Source of the DNA: Kineosporia sp. R_H_3
GTDB taxonomy: Bacteria > Actinomycetota > Actinomycetes > Actinomycetales > Kineosporiaceae
Reading direction: 5' to 3'
DNA length: 64,000 nt
Assembly: GCF_002198675.1 (NCBI RefSeq)
Contig: NZ_MWLL01000249.1
Location: 1-64,000 of the forward strand
Shown: in pieces, positions 52,974 through 61,696 of the stretch
How positions within the stretch are numbered: position 1 is the first letter of the stretch
Layout of the letters: each line of letters opens with the position of its first letter
The notes under the pieces: generated by a model
The model's database searches: none
What the model saw: the letters and a program-made list of their open reading frames with translations, nothing else
What the model was told of the DNA's origin: nothing
Made by a program: the position numbers and the translations under genes

Positions 52974-52996
52974 GGCAACGACGACGCTGTGGCGCG
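52916..52996. repeat. 81-bp quasi-palindromic element, right copy
   Basis: The arms at 52916-52933 and 52979-52996 are inverted repeats with 1 mismatch in 18. It has the same length and end sequences as the left copy. The first 58 nt lie inside the nuclease-like gene and encode its C-terminus. It ends 25 nt before the -10 box of guaB3. Confidence 0.9.
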
Positions 52997-53033
52997 GACC
53001 GGCGGGCCGGCACCACCCCGATAGCCTGGGGTC

Positions 53034-54155
53034 GTGAACGAGATCGAGATCGGGCGCGGGAAGCGCGGCCGCCGGGCCTACACCTTCGACGACGTCGCGA
53101 TCGTCCCGAGCCGGCGCACCCGCGACCCGGAGGAGGTCTCCGTCGCCTGGCAGATCGACGCCTACCGCTTCGAGCTGCCCGTCGTGGCGGCGCCGATGGA
53201 CTCGGTCATGTCGCCGTCGACCGCCGTCGCGCTGGGCCGGCTCGGCGGGCTCGGCGTGCTCGACCTCGAGGGCCTGTGGACCCGCTACGAGGACCCGGAG
53301 CCGCTGCTCGCGGAGATCGCCTCGCTCGACCCGGTCGCCGCGACCGCGCGGATGCAGGAGATCTACGCCGAGGAGGTCAAGCCCGACCTCATCGCGGCCC
53401 GGGTCAAGGAGATGCGCGACGCGGGCGTCACGGTCGCCGGCTCGCTGACTCCGCAGCGCACCCAGCAGCTCTGGAAGGCCGTCGTCGACGCCGGTGTCGA
53501 CCTGTTCGTCATCCGCGGGACGACGGTCTCCGCCGAGCACGTCTCGGGCCGGGCCGAGCCGCTCAACCTCAAGCGGTTCATCTACGAGCTCGACGTGCCG
53601 GTCGTCGTCGGCGGCTGCGCGACGTACACCGCGGCGCTGCACCTCATGCGCACCGGTGCGGCCGGCGTCCTCGTCGGGTTCGGCGGCGGGGCGACCCACA
53701 CGACCCGCACCGTCCTCGGCATCCATGCCCCGATGGCCACCGCGATCGCGGACGTCGCGGCGGCCCGCCGGGACTACATGGACGAGTCCGGCGGCCGGTA
53801 CGTGCACGTCATCGCGGACGGCGGGATGGGGCGCTCCGGCGAGGTCGTCAAGGCCGTCGCGTGCGGCGCGGACGCGGTCATGCTCGGTGCCGCCCTCGCC
53901 CGCGCGGTCGAGGCGCCCGGCCGCGGGCACCACTGGGGCCCCGAGGCGCACCACCCCCTCGTGCCGCGCGGCGAGCGCGGGCACGTCGGCACCGTCGGGT
54001 CGCTCGAGGAGATCCTCCTCGGGCCCGGCCGGACCGCGGACGGCACGACGAACCTCATCGGCGCGCTGCGCCGCTCGATGGCGACGACGGGCTACTCCGA
54101 CCTCAAGGAGTTCCAGCGCGTCGAGGTCGTGGTGTCCCAGTACCAGCCGTCCTGA
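53034..54155 (+). CDS. guaB3: GuaB3 family IMP dehydrogenase-related protein
   Basis: A single IMPDH/GMPR barrel without CBS domains, 373 aa, of the GuaB3 type found beside guaB in actinobacteria. It begins EIEIGRGKRGRRAYTFDDVAIVPSRRTRDPEEV. The phosphate-binding strand HVIADGGMGRSGEVVKA is present. The position of the catalytic Cys loop (GPGSICTTR in GuaB) reads GFGGGATHTTR, without Cys. Some GuaB3 proteins act as GMP reductases, so activity here is open. TAGCCT at 53022-53027 ends 6 nt before GTG 53034 (leaderless). Confidence 0.92.
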   Translation: MNEIEIGRGKRGRRAYTFDDVAIVPSRRTRDPEEVSVAWQIDAYRFELPVVAAPMDSVMSPSTAVALGRLGGLGVLDLEGLWTRYEDPEPLLAEIASLDPVAATARMQEIYAEEVKPDLIAARVKEMRDAGVTVAGSLTPQRTQQLWKAVVDAGVDLFVIRGTTVSAEHVSGRAEPLNLKRFIYELDVPVVVGGCATYTAALHLMRTGAAGVLVGFGGGATHTTRTVLGIHAPMATAIADVAAARRDYMDESGGRYVHVIADGGMGRSGEVVKAVACGADAVMLGAALARAVEAPGRGHHWGPEAHHPLVPRGERGHVGTVGSLEEILLGPGRTADGTTNLIGALRRSMATTGYSDLKEFQRVEVVVSQYQPS

Positions 54156-54275
54156 ACAGTCGCTGAACTGCGACGACGCCCTGGTCGCGCTCCCAGTGCT
54201 GCGGAGCGTGATCAACCGTAGCGAAAGCGCCAACAACCGTTGGCGCGTGCGGCGGCCGTGGGTACCTTGCCCGGC

Positions 54276-54755
54276 ATGTCCATCGTGTCCGGTGCGGCGA
54301 CGCAGGACCCGCGCACGCCGTCCTCGCCCCGGCGGCTCCTCCTGGCGGTCGCCGGTGTGGTCGGTGTCCTCGCGGCGGGCCTCGTCGCGCTGCAGCTGTC
54401 CGTCGGCGGGGTGCCGCTGCTCGACACGCTCGTGCCGGTGGCCGGCGACGACCTCGTCGTCGAGGACGCCCCCGCGCCGCCGCTCGACTGCGGCACCGCC
54501 GCGGCCGAGGGCAGCCTGCTGGCCCGCGACCCCGAGGACGACGGCCGGCGCGACCTCGCGGCAGCCGCCGAGGAGCAGCGGCTCGTGTCTCCCGAGGCGG
54601 ACGTGCTCGTGCGGGTGAGCGCCCACCGCACGAGCGACGGCGGCGTGGCCGTCGTCTGGGACGACGCCCAGGGCCGGGCCCGGCTGGTGCTGTCCTACGT
54701 GCCCGCGCAGGACGGCTACGTGCTCGCCGCGCGGAGCGGCTGCGACGCGGGCTGA
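54276..54755 (+). CDS. Membrane-anchored hypothetical protein (159 aa)
   Basis: A short basic N-terminus is followed by one membrane helix near residues 20-42 (LLLAVAGVVGVLAAGLVAL). The outside domain is acidic, with two Cys (DCGTAAAEG and RSGCDAG at the end) that could form a disulfide, and strand-like segments (VLVRVSAHR, VAVVWDDAQGRARLVLSYVP). No family is recognised. TACCTT at 54263-54268 ends 7 nt before ATG 54276. Confidence 0.68.
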   Translation: MSIVSGAATQDPRTPSSPRRLLLAVAGVVGVLAAGLVALQLSVGGVPLLDTLVPVAGDDLVVEDAPAPPLDCGTAAAEGSLLARDPEDDGRRDLAAAAEEQRLVSPEADVLVRVSAHRTSDGGVAVVWDDAQGRARLVLSYVPAQDGYVLAARSGCDAG

Positions 54756-54824
54756 CGGCACGACCCGGCTCCGCCAGGGACCGGTGGCACGGCGCACCGC
54801 CCCGGGCCGTCCTAGGGTGGAGGC

Positions 54825-56753
54825 ATGAGCAACGGCCTGGAACCCACTGCGCCGAGCGCCTCGTCGGGCCCCTCCGCGACCACCCCGTCCGCCCCCAGGC
54901 GCACCCGCCGCGCGACCGCCGCCGCGAGCGCCCCGAAGTCCGCCGGGGGCAACGCCTCGGGCAACGCCTCGGGCAGCGCTGCGGGCAACGCAGCGGGCAA
55001 CGGTGCCGGCGGCGCACCCGCGGCCCCGGACGTCGAGGCGCTGTCCCGCCGCGGCCGGCTCGGCCCCGTCGAGCGGCAGGCCGCCCTGGACGCCATGCGC
55101 TCGCAGACCTTCGACGTCCTCGTCGTCGGCGGCGGCGTCGTCGGTGCCGGCACCGCGCTGGACGCCGCGACCCGCGGCCTGTCGACGGCGCTCGTCGAGG
55201 CCCGGGACTGGGCCAGCGGCACGTCCTCGCGCAGCAGCAAGCTCATCCACGGCGGTCTGCGCTACCTCGAGATGCTCGACTTCGCGCTCGTCGCCGAGGC
55301 GCTCAAGGAGCGCGGGCTCATCCTCACCCGGCTCGCGCCGCACCTCGCGCAGCCGGTGAAGTTCCTCTACCCGCTGACCCACCGCGGCTGGGAGCGGCCG
55401 TACGTCGCTGCCGGCGTCACGCTCTACGACCTCATGGCGCGCGCGGGCGGCTACGGCGCGGGGCTGCCGTTCCACCGGCACCTGACCCGCACCCAGGCGC
55501 TGCGCGCGGCGCCCGCGCTGAAGAAGGACGCCCTCGTCGGCGCCGTCCAGTACTACGACGGCCAGCTCGACGACGCGCGGCACACGATGAACATCGTCCG
55601 GACGGCGTCCGCGTACGGCGCCCGGGTCGCGAGCCGCACCCGGGTCGTCGGGTTCCTCCGCGAGGGTGAGCGGGTCGTCGGCGTCCGGGTCCGCGACCTC
55701 GAGCACGGCGAGGAGTTCGAGGTCCACGCCCAGCAGGTCGTCAACGCGACCGGGGTCTGGACCGACGAGACCCAGGCGATGGTCGGCGAGCGCGGCCAGT
55801 TCAAGGTCCGCGCGAGCAAGGGCATCCACCTCGTCGTCCCGCGGGACCGCATCCAGTCGACGACCGGCATGATCCTGCGCACCGAGAAGTCCGTGCTCTT
55901 CGTCATCCCGTGGGGCCGGCACTGGATCGTCGGGACGACGGACACCGACTGGGACCTCGACAAGGCGCACCCGGCGGCGTCCGCGACCGACATCGACTAC
56001 CTGCTCGAGCACGTGAACTCGGTGCTCGCGACGCCGCTGACCCGCGAGGACGTCGAGGGCGTCTACGCGGGGCTGCGGCCGCTGCTGTCCGGCGAGAGCG
56101 ACTCGACGAGCAAGCTCTCCCGCGAGCACGTCGTCGCGCACCCGGCGCCCGGCCTCGTCGTCGTCGCCGGCGGCAAGTACACGACCTACCGGATCATGGC
56201 CAAGGACTCGATCGACGAGGTGGCCCGCGCCCTGGACTTCCGGGTGGCGGCCTGCTGCACCGACGAGGTGCCGCTGCTCGGTGCCGAGGGGTACCGCGCG
56301 GCGTGGAACGGCCGGGCCCGGACGGCGGCCCGCACCGGGCTGCACGTCGCCCGGGTCGAGCACCTGCTGCGCCGCTACGGCTCGATGGCGGACGACGTCC
56401 TCGCGCTGTGCACGTCCGACCCTGCGCTCGGCCGGCCGCTGCCCGGCGCCGACGACTACCTGTGCGGCGAGGTCGTCTACGCGGCGTCCCACGAGGGTGC
56501 CCGGCACCTCGACGACGTCCTCGCCCGGCGCACCCGGATCTCCATCGAGACCTGGGACCGCGGCGTCACGGCCGCCCCGCACGTCGCCCGGCTCATGGCC
56601 GGCGTGCTCGGCTGGTCGCCCGCGCAGCAGGAGAAGGAGGTCGCGCACTACGAGGCCCGGGTGGCCGCGGAGCGCGCGTCGCAGACCCAGACGGACGACG
56701 AGACGGCGGACGCCGTCCGGCTCGGCGCGCCGGAGATCGTGCCGCTCAGCTGA
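54825..56753 (+). CDS. glpD: Aerobic glycerol-3-phosphate dehydrogenase
   Basis: An FAD enzyme oxidising glycerol-3-phosphate to dihydroxyacetone phosphate at the membrane, feeding electrons to quinones. The FAD motif is VLVVGGGVVGAGTALDAATRGL near residue 100. Also present are SSRSSKLIHGGLRYLE, VIPWGRHWIVGTTDTDW and VVVAGGKYTTYR, with a C-terminal helical domain. The first ~75 residues are an unusual Ala/Ser/Gly/Asn-rich extension with repeats of GNASG type. Length is 642 aa. TAGGGT ends 6 nt before ATG 54825 and the intervening bases are GGAGGC. Confidence 0.95.
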   Translation: MSNGLEPTAPSASSGPSATTPSAPRRTRRATAAASAPKSAGGNASGNASGSAAGNAAGNGAGGAPAAPDVEALSRRGRLGPVERQAALDAMRSQTFDVLVVGGGVVGAGTALDAATRGLSTALVEARDWASGTSSRSSKLIHGGLRYLEMLDFALVAEALKERGLILTRLAPHLAQPVKFLYPLTHRGWERPYVAAGVTLYDLMARAGGYGAGLPFHRHLTRTQALRAAPALKKDALVGAVQYYDGQLDDARHTMNIVRTASAYGARVASRTRVVGFLREGERVVGVRVRDLEHGEEFEVHAQQVVNATGVWTDETQAMVGERGQFKVRASKGIHLVVPRDRIQSTTGMILRTEKSVLFVIPWGRHWIVGTTDTDWDLDKAHPAASATDIDYLLEHVNSVLATPLTREDVEGVYAGLRPLLSGESDSTSKLSREHVVAHPAPGLVVVAGGKYTTYRIMAKDSIDEVARALDFRVAACCTDEVPLLGAEGYRAAWNGRARTAARTGLHVARVEHLLRRYGSMADDVLALCTSDPALGRPLPGADDYLCGEVVYAASHEGARHLDDVLARRTRISIETWDRGVTAAPHVARLMAGVLGWSPAQQEKEVAHYEARVAAERASQTQTDDETADAVRLGAPEIVPLS

Positions 56754-56848
56754 GGCCTGGTCCCCGGCGTCGACCAGGGGCGTTAAAGGGATTCACCCGT
56801 ACTGCCGAAGGAGGTCGGGACACACCACCTGAACGGGGGGACATCCCG

Positions 56849-57226
56849 ATGACGATCATCAAGGCCGCCTGCCCGACCTGCGGCGACGTGGAGCTCACGA
56901 AGGACCAGGTCCGGCTCGTGGTCCACGCGGTGCGCAGCCGGTCCTTCTACTCGTTCGACTGCACGTCGTGCGTGTCCCAGGTCAAGAAGCCCGCCGGCGA
57001 CGAGGTCGTCCGGCTGCTCACCCTCGGCGGCGTCGTCGCCGAGCGGATCGAGGTGCCGGCCGAGGCGCTCGAGGTCCACGAGGGCAAGGCCCTCACCTCG
57101 GACGACCTCCTCGACTTCGCAGCCTGGATCGAGGACGCCGAGAACGTCGTCCAGGCGGCCGCCGCCGGGCTGCACGCCCGGCTCCTGACCCGCGACCAGC
57201 AGAAGCAGGCGCCCGGCCGGTCCTGA
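56849..57226 (+). CDS. Small conserved zinc-ribbon protein (125 aa)
   Basis: Begins MTIIKAACPTCGDVELTKDQVRL and has a second pair CTSC near residue 43, so it probably binds one zinc through CxxC...CxxC. The C-terminal ~60 residues are helical and acidic (LTSDDLLDFAAWIED). It has no membrane segment. Similar proteins of unknown role occur widely in actinobacteria. ATG 56849 is preceded by a G-rich stretch at about 8 nt. An imperfect CCTGGT/ACCAGG hairpin at 56756-56778 separates it from glpD. Confidence 0.75.
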   Translation: MTIIKAACPTCGDVELTKDQVRLVVHAVRSRSFYSFDCTSCVSQVKKPAGDEVVRLLTLGGVVAERIEVPAEALEVHEGKALTSDDLLDFAAWIEDAENVVQAAAAGLHARLLTRDQQKQAPGRS

Positions 57227-57292
57227 TCTGCCGCCCAATCGGGGGTTACCGGTGGGTAGCCAAGGGCCGTTGACGATGTCTACGCTCCTCGC

Positions 57293-58894
57293 ATGTCCAC
57301 GGAGCGCACCGTCGCCGATCCCGAGTCGGACCCCACGGCCACCTGGGCCCTCGACCCCGGGCGGGTCCGCGGCCTGACCTCGCGCGCGGTCGTCGGTGAC
57401 GACGCCGCGCACGTCACGACCGTCACGCCGTTGAGCGGGGCGCCGCTCGCGGCGCTGCCGCAGTCCACCCCCAGGGACGTCACCCGGGCCGTCGCGCAGG
57501 CCAGGGCCGCGCAGCCCGGCTGGGCCGCCCGGACGCCGCGGCACCGGGCCGCCGTCCTCCTGCGCCTGCACGACCTGCTCCTGGACCGGCAGTCGGAGAT
57601 CCTCGACATCGTCCAGCTCGAGACCGGCAAGACCCGGCTCTCGGCGTACGAGGAGGTCGCCGACATCGCGCTGAACTGCCGGTGGCTGGCCCGTCGGGGC
57701 CCGAAGATCCTCAGCGACCGCACCTACCGGGGCATCGTGCCCGTCCTCACCCAGGTCACCCAGGTGCAGCACCCCAAGGGCGTCGTCGGGGTCATCGCGC
57801 CGTGGAACTTCCCGCTCGTGCTCTCGCTCGGCGACATCATGCCCGCCCTGCTCGCCGGCAACGCCGTCGTCGTCAAGCCCGACAACCAGACCGCGCTGAC
57901 GATGCTCTGGGCGGCGGACCTGCTCGCCACGGCCGGGCTGCCGGACGGCGTCCTGCAGGTCGTGCTCGGTGACGGCCCGGGCGTCGGCGGCGCGGTCGTC
58001 GACGCCGTCGACCACATCTGCTTCACGGGCTCGACGCCGACCGGCCGGGTCGTCGGCCGGCAGGCGGGGGAGCGGCTCATCAGCGCCTCGCTCGAGCTCG
58101 GCGGCAAGAACGGCGCCTACGTCGCGGACGACGCCGACCTCGACCGCGCCGCCGAGGCGCTCGTCCGGGACTGCTTCAACAACACCGGCCAGCAGTGCAT
58201 CGGGATCGAGCGGCTCGTGCTCCACGAGGCGGTCGCCGAGGCGTTCCTCGACCGCTTCGTCGACCGGGTCCGCCGGCTGCGGCTCTCGGCGGCCCTCGAC
58301 TTCAGCGGCGACATCGGCGCCCTCACCTCGGCCGCCCAGCTCGCGAAGATCACCGCCCACGTCGAGAACGCCGTCGAGCACGGCGCGGTCGTGCTCGCGG
58401 GCGGGCGGCCACGCCCCGACATCGGCCCGTGGTTCTTCGAGCCGACCGTGCTCGACCGGGTGAGCCCCGAGGCCACGTGCTACGCCGGGGAGACGTTCGG
58501 GCCGGTCGTGTCGGTCTACCGGGTCTCCTCGGACGCCGAGGCGCTCGCCCTCGTCAACGAGGGCGAGATGGGCCTCAACGGTGCGGTGTGGACGAGCAAC
58601 CTGCACCGCGGACGGCGGCTCGCCCGCCAGGTCGTCGCCGGCACCGTGAGCGTCAACGAGGCCTACCTGACGACGTGGGGGAGCTCGGCGGCGCCGATGG
58701 GCGGGCGGCGCGCGTCCGGCGTCGGCCGGCGGCACGGCCGCGAGGGCATCCTGCGGTTCACCGAGTCGCAGTCGGTCGCCGTGCAGCGCGTCATGGGCAT
58801 GGGCGTGCTCTACGGGCAGGGCCCGGAGCGGTTCGCGAAGACCTTCACCCTCCTGCTCAAGGCGGCCCGGGCCACCCGCTTCCCGTGGCCGTGA
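57293..58894 (+). CDS. gabD2: Succinate-semialdehyde dehydrogenase (NADP+)
   Basis: Oxidises succinic semialdehyde to succinate. Aldehyde dehydrogenase motifs: GVIAPWNFPLVLSLGD (cofactor), FTGSTPTGRVVGR, the catalytic-base Glu in LELGGKNGAYV and the nucleophile Cys in NNTGQQCIGIER. The C-terminal MGVLYGQGPERFAKTFTLLLK tail matches actinobacterial GabD2-type enzymes. Length is 533 aa. TACGCT at 57281-57286 ends 6 nt before ATG 57293. The stop lies in a 12-bp tandem repeat. Confidence 0.92.
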   Translation: MSTERTVADPESDPTATWALDPGRVRGLTSRAVVGDDAAHVTTVTPLSGAPLAALPQSTPRDVTRAVAQARAAQPGWAARTPRHRAAVLLRLHDLLLDRQSEILDIVQLETGKTRLSAYEEVADIALNCRWLARRGPKILSDRTYRGIVPVLTQVTQVQHPKGVVGVIAPWNFPLVLSLGDIMPALLAGNAVVVKPDNQTALTMLWAADLLATAGLPDGVLQVVLGDGPGVGGAVVDAVDHICFTGSTPTGRVVGRQAGERLISASLELGGKNGAYVADDADLDRAAEALVRDCFNNTGQQCIGIERLVLHEAVAEAFLDRFVDRVRRLRLSAALDFSGDIGALTSAAQLAKITAHVENAVEHGAVVLAGGRPRPDIGPWFFEPTVLDRVSPEATCYAGETFGPVVSVYRVSSDAEALALVNEGEMGLNGAVWTSNLHRGRRLARQVVAGTVSVNEAYLTTWGSSAAPMGGRRASGVGRRHGREGILRFTESQSVAVQRVMGMGVLYGQGPERFAKTFTLLLKAARATRFPWP

Positions 58895-58921
58895 CCTTGG
58901 CCGTGACCCTGGCCGTGACCC
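58886..58921. repeat. 12-bp tandem repeat x3 over the gabD2 stop codon
   Basis: Three near-exact copies of TGGCCGTGACCC (the first ends in T). The first copy contains the gabD2 stop TGA; each further copy carries another TGA in the same register. Confidence 0.9.
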
Positions 58922-58973
58922 GGGCCGCCGCCCCGACGGGTGACCCCGGAACCCCCGTGCGAGAGTGGATCTC

Positions 58974-59927
58974 GTGACCTCGACGTGGACCCCTGCCGAC
59001 CTGCCCGACCTCTCCGGCCTCGCCGCCGTCGTCACCGGGGCGAACTCGGGGCTGGGCCTGGAGACCTCCGTCGAGCTGGCCCGCGCCGGCGCGCACGTCG
59101 TCCTCGCCTGCCGGGACGCGCTGCGCGGCGACGAGGCGCTCGGCCAGGTCCGGGTGCGGGTGCCGGGGGCGGCCGCCGAGCTGCGCAGCCTCGACCTCGC
59201 GAGCCTGGCCTCGGTGCAGGCGTTCGCGGACGGCGTCCTCGAGAGCTTCGGCGAGGGGCTGGCCCTGCTCGTGAACAACGCCGGCGTCATGGCGATCCCG
59301 CGGCGGACGACGGCCGACGGGTTCGAGATGCAGCTCGGCACGAACCACCTCGGGCACTTCGCGCTCACCGGGCTGCTGCTGCCCGCGCTGCTCGCGACGG
59401 GTCCGACCGGCGGGGTCGCGGCCGGGCCCGCGCGCGTCGTCACCGTCGCGAGCAACGCCCACAAGATGGGCCGGCTGCACCGGGACGACCTCATGGGCGA
59501 GCGCAAGTACACACCGTGGTCCGCCTACGGCCAGGCCAAGCTCGCGAACCTGCTCTTCATGCGCGAGCTGCGGCGCCGGGCCGACGCGGCCGCCGCGCCG
59601 CTCCTGTCGCTCGCCGCGCACCCCGGCTACGCGCGGACGAACCTCACGACGTCCGGCCCTGCGGCCGGCAGCCGGCTCGTCGCCCGCGTGACCGGAGTCG
59701 CCGAGCGGTTCATGGCCCAGAGCGCCGCCGCCGGGGCCCTGCCCACGCTGCGCGCCGCCGGCGACCCGACCGCCCGCAGCGGCGACTACTACGGCCCCGA
59801 CGGGTTCATGGAGCAGAAGGGGCACCCGAAGCTGGTCGGCATGACGGACGCCGCGCGCGACGACGCGGACGCGCTGTGGCTCTGGGAGCGGTCGGTCGAG
59901 CTGACGGGCGTCGACCCGAAGCTCTGA
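58974..59927 (+). CDS. Short-chain dehydrogenase/reductase (retinol dehydrogenase-like)
   Basis: An NAD(P)-binding SDR of 317 aa. TGANSGLGLET near residue 22 binds cofactor. NNAGVMAIP, the catalytic Ser in VTVASNAHK and Tyr/Lys in YGQAKLANLLF follow. The long C-terminal region (HPGYARTNL, GDYYGPDGFMEQKGHPK) is typical of oxidoreductases related to retinol dehydrogenases. The substrate is unknown. GAGAGT at 58961-58966 ends 7 nt before GTG 58974; an in-frame GTG at 58965 is less likely. Confidence 0.88.
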   Translation: MTSTWTPADLPDLSGLAAVVTGANSGLGLETSVELARAGAHVVLACRDALRGDEALGQVRVRVPGAAAELRSLDLASLASVQAFADGVLESFGEGLALLVNNAGVMAIPRRTTADGFEMQLGTNHLGHFALTGLLLPALLATGPTGGVAAGPARVVTVASNAHKMGRLHRDDLMGERKYTPWSAYGQAKLANLLFMRELRRRADAAAAPLLSLAAHPGYARTNLTTSGPAAGSRLVARVTGVAERFMAQSAAAGALPTLRAAGDPTARSGDYYGPDGFMEQKGHPKLVGMTDAARDDADALWLWERSVELTGVDPKL

Positions 59928-59940
59928 CAGGATCGGCGCC

Positions 59941-61008
59941 GTGAGAGCGACCACGATCAACGGCCCGTTCGACATCCGCCTCGTCGACGCCCCCGACCCC
60001 CGCGTCGTCGCCCCGACGGACGCCCTCGTGCGCGTCGTCGTGTCGTGCATCTGCGGCTCCGACCTGTGGCCGTACCGCGGCGACGCCCCCGAGGGCGTCG
60101 AGCGCCGGATCGGCCACGAGTTCGTCGGGGTCGTCGAGGACCTCGGGCCGGACGTGGCGACGCTGCGGGTCGGTGACCTCGTCATCGCGCCGTTCCTGTG
60201 GTCGGACGGCACGTGCGCGATGTGCGTCCGGGGCCTGCAGACGTCGTGCCTGGCCGGTGGCGGCTACGGCGGCAAGGACCGGGACGGCGTCCTCGTCGAC
60301 GGCGGCCAGGGCGAGTACGTCCGGGTGCCGCAGGCCGACGGCACGCTCGTCGCCGTCCCGTCGTCGGGTGCCGACGGCCCCGGCGGGGTGGACGCCGCGC
60401 TGCTGCCCTCGCTGCTCACCCTCTCCGACGTCATGGGCACGGGGCACCACGCGGCGCTCGCCGCCCGGGTCGGGCCGGGCTCGACGGTCGCGGTCGTCGG
60501 GGACGGCGCGGTCGGGCTCTGCGGCGTGCTCGCCGCGCGCCGGCTCGGCGCCGAGCGGGTCGTCGCGATGAGCCGGCACCCCGTCCGCCAGGACCTCGCC
60601 CGCGCGTTCGGCGCGACGGACGTCGTCGAGGACCGGGGCGCGGACGGCGCGGCCGCCGTCGCCGCAGCCCTCGGCGGGATCGGCGCGGACAGCGTCCTGG
60701 AGTGCGTGGGCACCAAGGACTCGATGGACCAGGCGCTCGCGACCGTGCGCCCCGGCGGCTCGGTGGGCTTCGTCGGGGTCCCGCACGGCGTCGAGCTCGA
60801 CGTCCGCGACCTGTTCCGCCGCAACGTGTCCGTCGGCGGCGGGGTGGCGCCGGTCCGGGCCTACATCCCGCAGCTGCTGCCCGACGTCCTCTCCGGCGCG
60901 ATCGACCCCGGCCGGGTGTTCGACCTCGAGCTGCCGCTCGCCGACGTCGCCGAGGGCTACACCGCGATGCACGAGCGCCGGGCGACGAAGGTGCTGCTGC
61001 GCCCGTAG
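59941..61008 (+). CDS. Zinc-dependent alcohol dehydrogenase family protein
   Basis: An MDR-fold enzyme of 355 aa. Catalytic zinc ligands are in SCICGSDLWPYRG and IGHEFVGVVE. The structural zinc loop keeps CAMCVRGLQTSC, with three Cys visible. The NAD(P) site is VAVVGDGAVGLCGVLAAR. It resembles formaldehyde/threonine dehydrogenase-like members; the substrate is unknown. CAGGAT at 59928-59933 ends 7 nt before GTG 59941, inside the 13-nt gap after the SDR gene. Confidence 0.9.
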   Translation: MRATTINGPFDIRLVDAPDPRVVAPTDALVRVVVSCICGSDLWPYRGDAPEGVERRIGHEFVGVVEDLGPDVATLRVGDLVIAPFLWSDGTCAMCVRGLQTSCLAGGGYGGKDRDGVLVDGGQGEYVRVPQADGTLVAVPSSGADGPGGVDAALLPSLLTLSDVMGTGHHAALAARVGPGSTVAVVGDGAVGLCGVLAARRLGAERVVAMSRHPVRQDLARAFGATDVVEDRGADGAAAVAAALGGIGADSVLECVGTKDSMDQALATVRPGGSVGFVGVPHGVELDVRDLFRRNVSVGGGVAPVRAYIPQLLPDVLSGAIDPGRVFDLELPLADVAEGYTAMHERRATKVLLRP

Positions 61009-61165
61009 CCGCCTGCCGCGTGCGAACGTCACCGGGACCTTCTCCCCGCCGAGGTCGGGACCGGTGGGCCTACAGGGCCCGCCCGGTGACGCCGATCACC
61101 CATCGGACGGGGCAGCCTGCGCTGGTGCAGGCGGCCGGCAGCAGGTGTTCGGAGGAAGAGGCGGC

Positions 61166-61696
61166 ATGCACCGGTCCAAGGTCGCGCCGACGGGTGTCGA
61201 GCGGCGTCTCGGCGCCGACGAGCTCATCGTGAGCAAGACGGACGCCAAGGGTGTCATCACGTACGCCAACGACGTCTTCTGCCGGATCGCCGCCATGCGC
61301 GAGGAGGACGTCGTCGGGCAGCCGCACAACGTCATCCGGCACCCCGACATGCCGCGGGCCGTCTTCAAGCTGCTCTGGGACACCATCGCGGCCGGCCAGG
61401 AGATCTTCGCCTACGTGAACAACCTCGCCGCGGACGGCGCCAACTACTGGGTCTTCGCCCACGTGACGCCCTCGTACGACGCGTCGGGCCGGATCGTCGG
61501 CTACCACTCCAACCGGCGCAGCCCGCACCGCGACGCGATCGCCGCGGTGACCCCGGTCTACGCGGCGCTGCTCGCCGAGGAGCAGCGTCACGCCCGGGCC
61601 TCCGACGGCATCGCGGCCTCGACCGCGCTGCTCGGCACCACCCTGGTGTCCGCCGGTCTCGCCTACGACGAATGGGTCTGGACGGTCACCCCGTGA
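61166..61696 (+). CDS. Aer-like PAS domain protein (sensor half of a split receptor)
   Basis: A 176-residue soluble protein with one PAS domain near residues 20-125. Seen: [37 protein letters not shown] and [23 protein letters not shown]. The GQPHN...RHPDMP pattern is that of the FAD-binding PAS domain of the aerotaxis receptor Aer. It has no membrane segment, HAMP or signalling domain, but the next gene encodes the signalling part and overlaps it (GTGA). ATG 61166 follows GGAGG/AGAGG. Confidence 0.87.
   Translation: MHRSKVAPTGVERRLGADELIVSKTDAKGVITYANDVFCRIAAMREEDVVGQPHNVIRHPDMPRAVFKLLWDTIAAGQEIFAYVNNLAADGANYWVFAHVTPSYDASGRIVGYHSNRRSPHRDAIAAVTPVYAALLAEEQRHARASDGIAASTALLGTTLVSAGLAYDEWVWTVTP

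Noticed and set aside
61085-61100. GCCGATCA as a FliA (sigma-28) -10 box before the Aer-like genes
   Set aside because: It differs from the GCCGATAA consensus and no TAAA-type -35 lies at the right distance.
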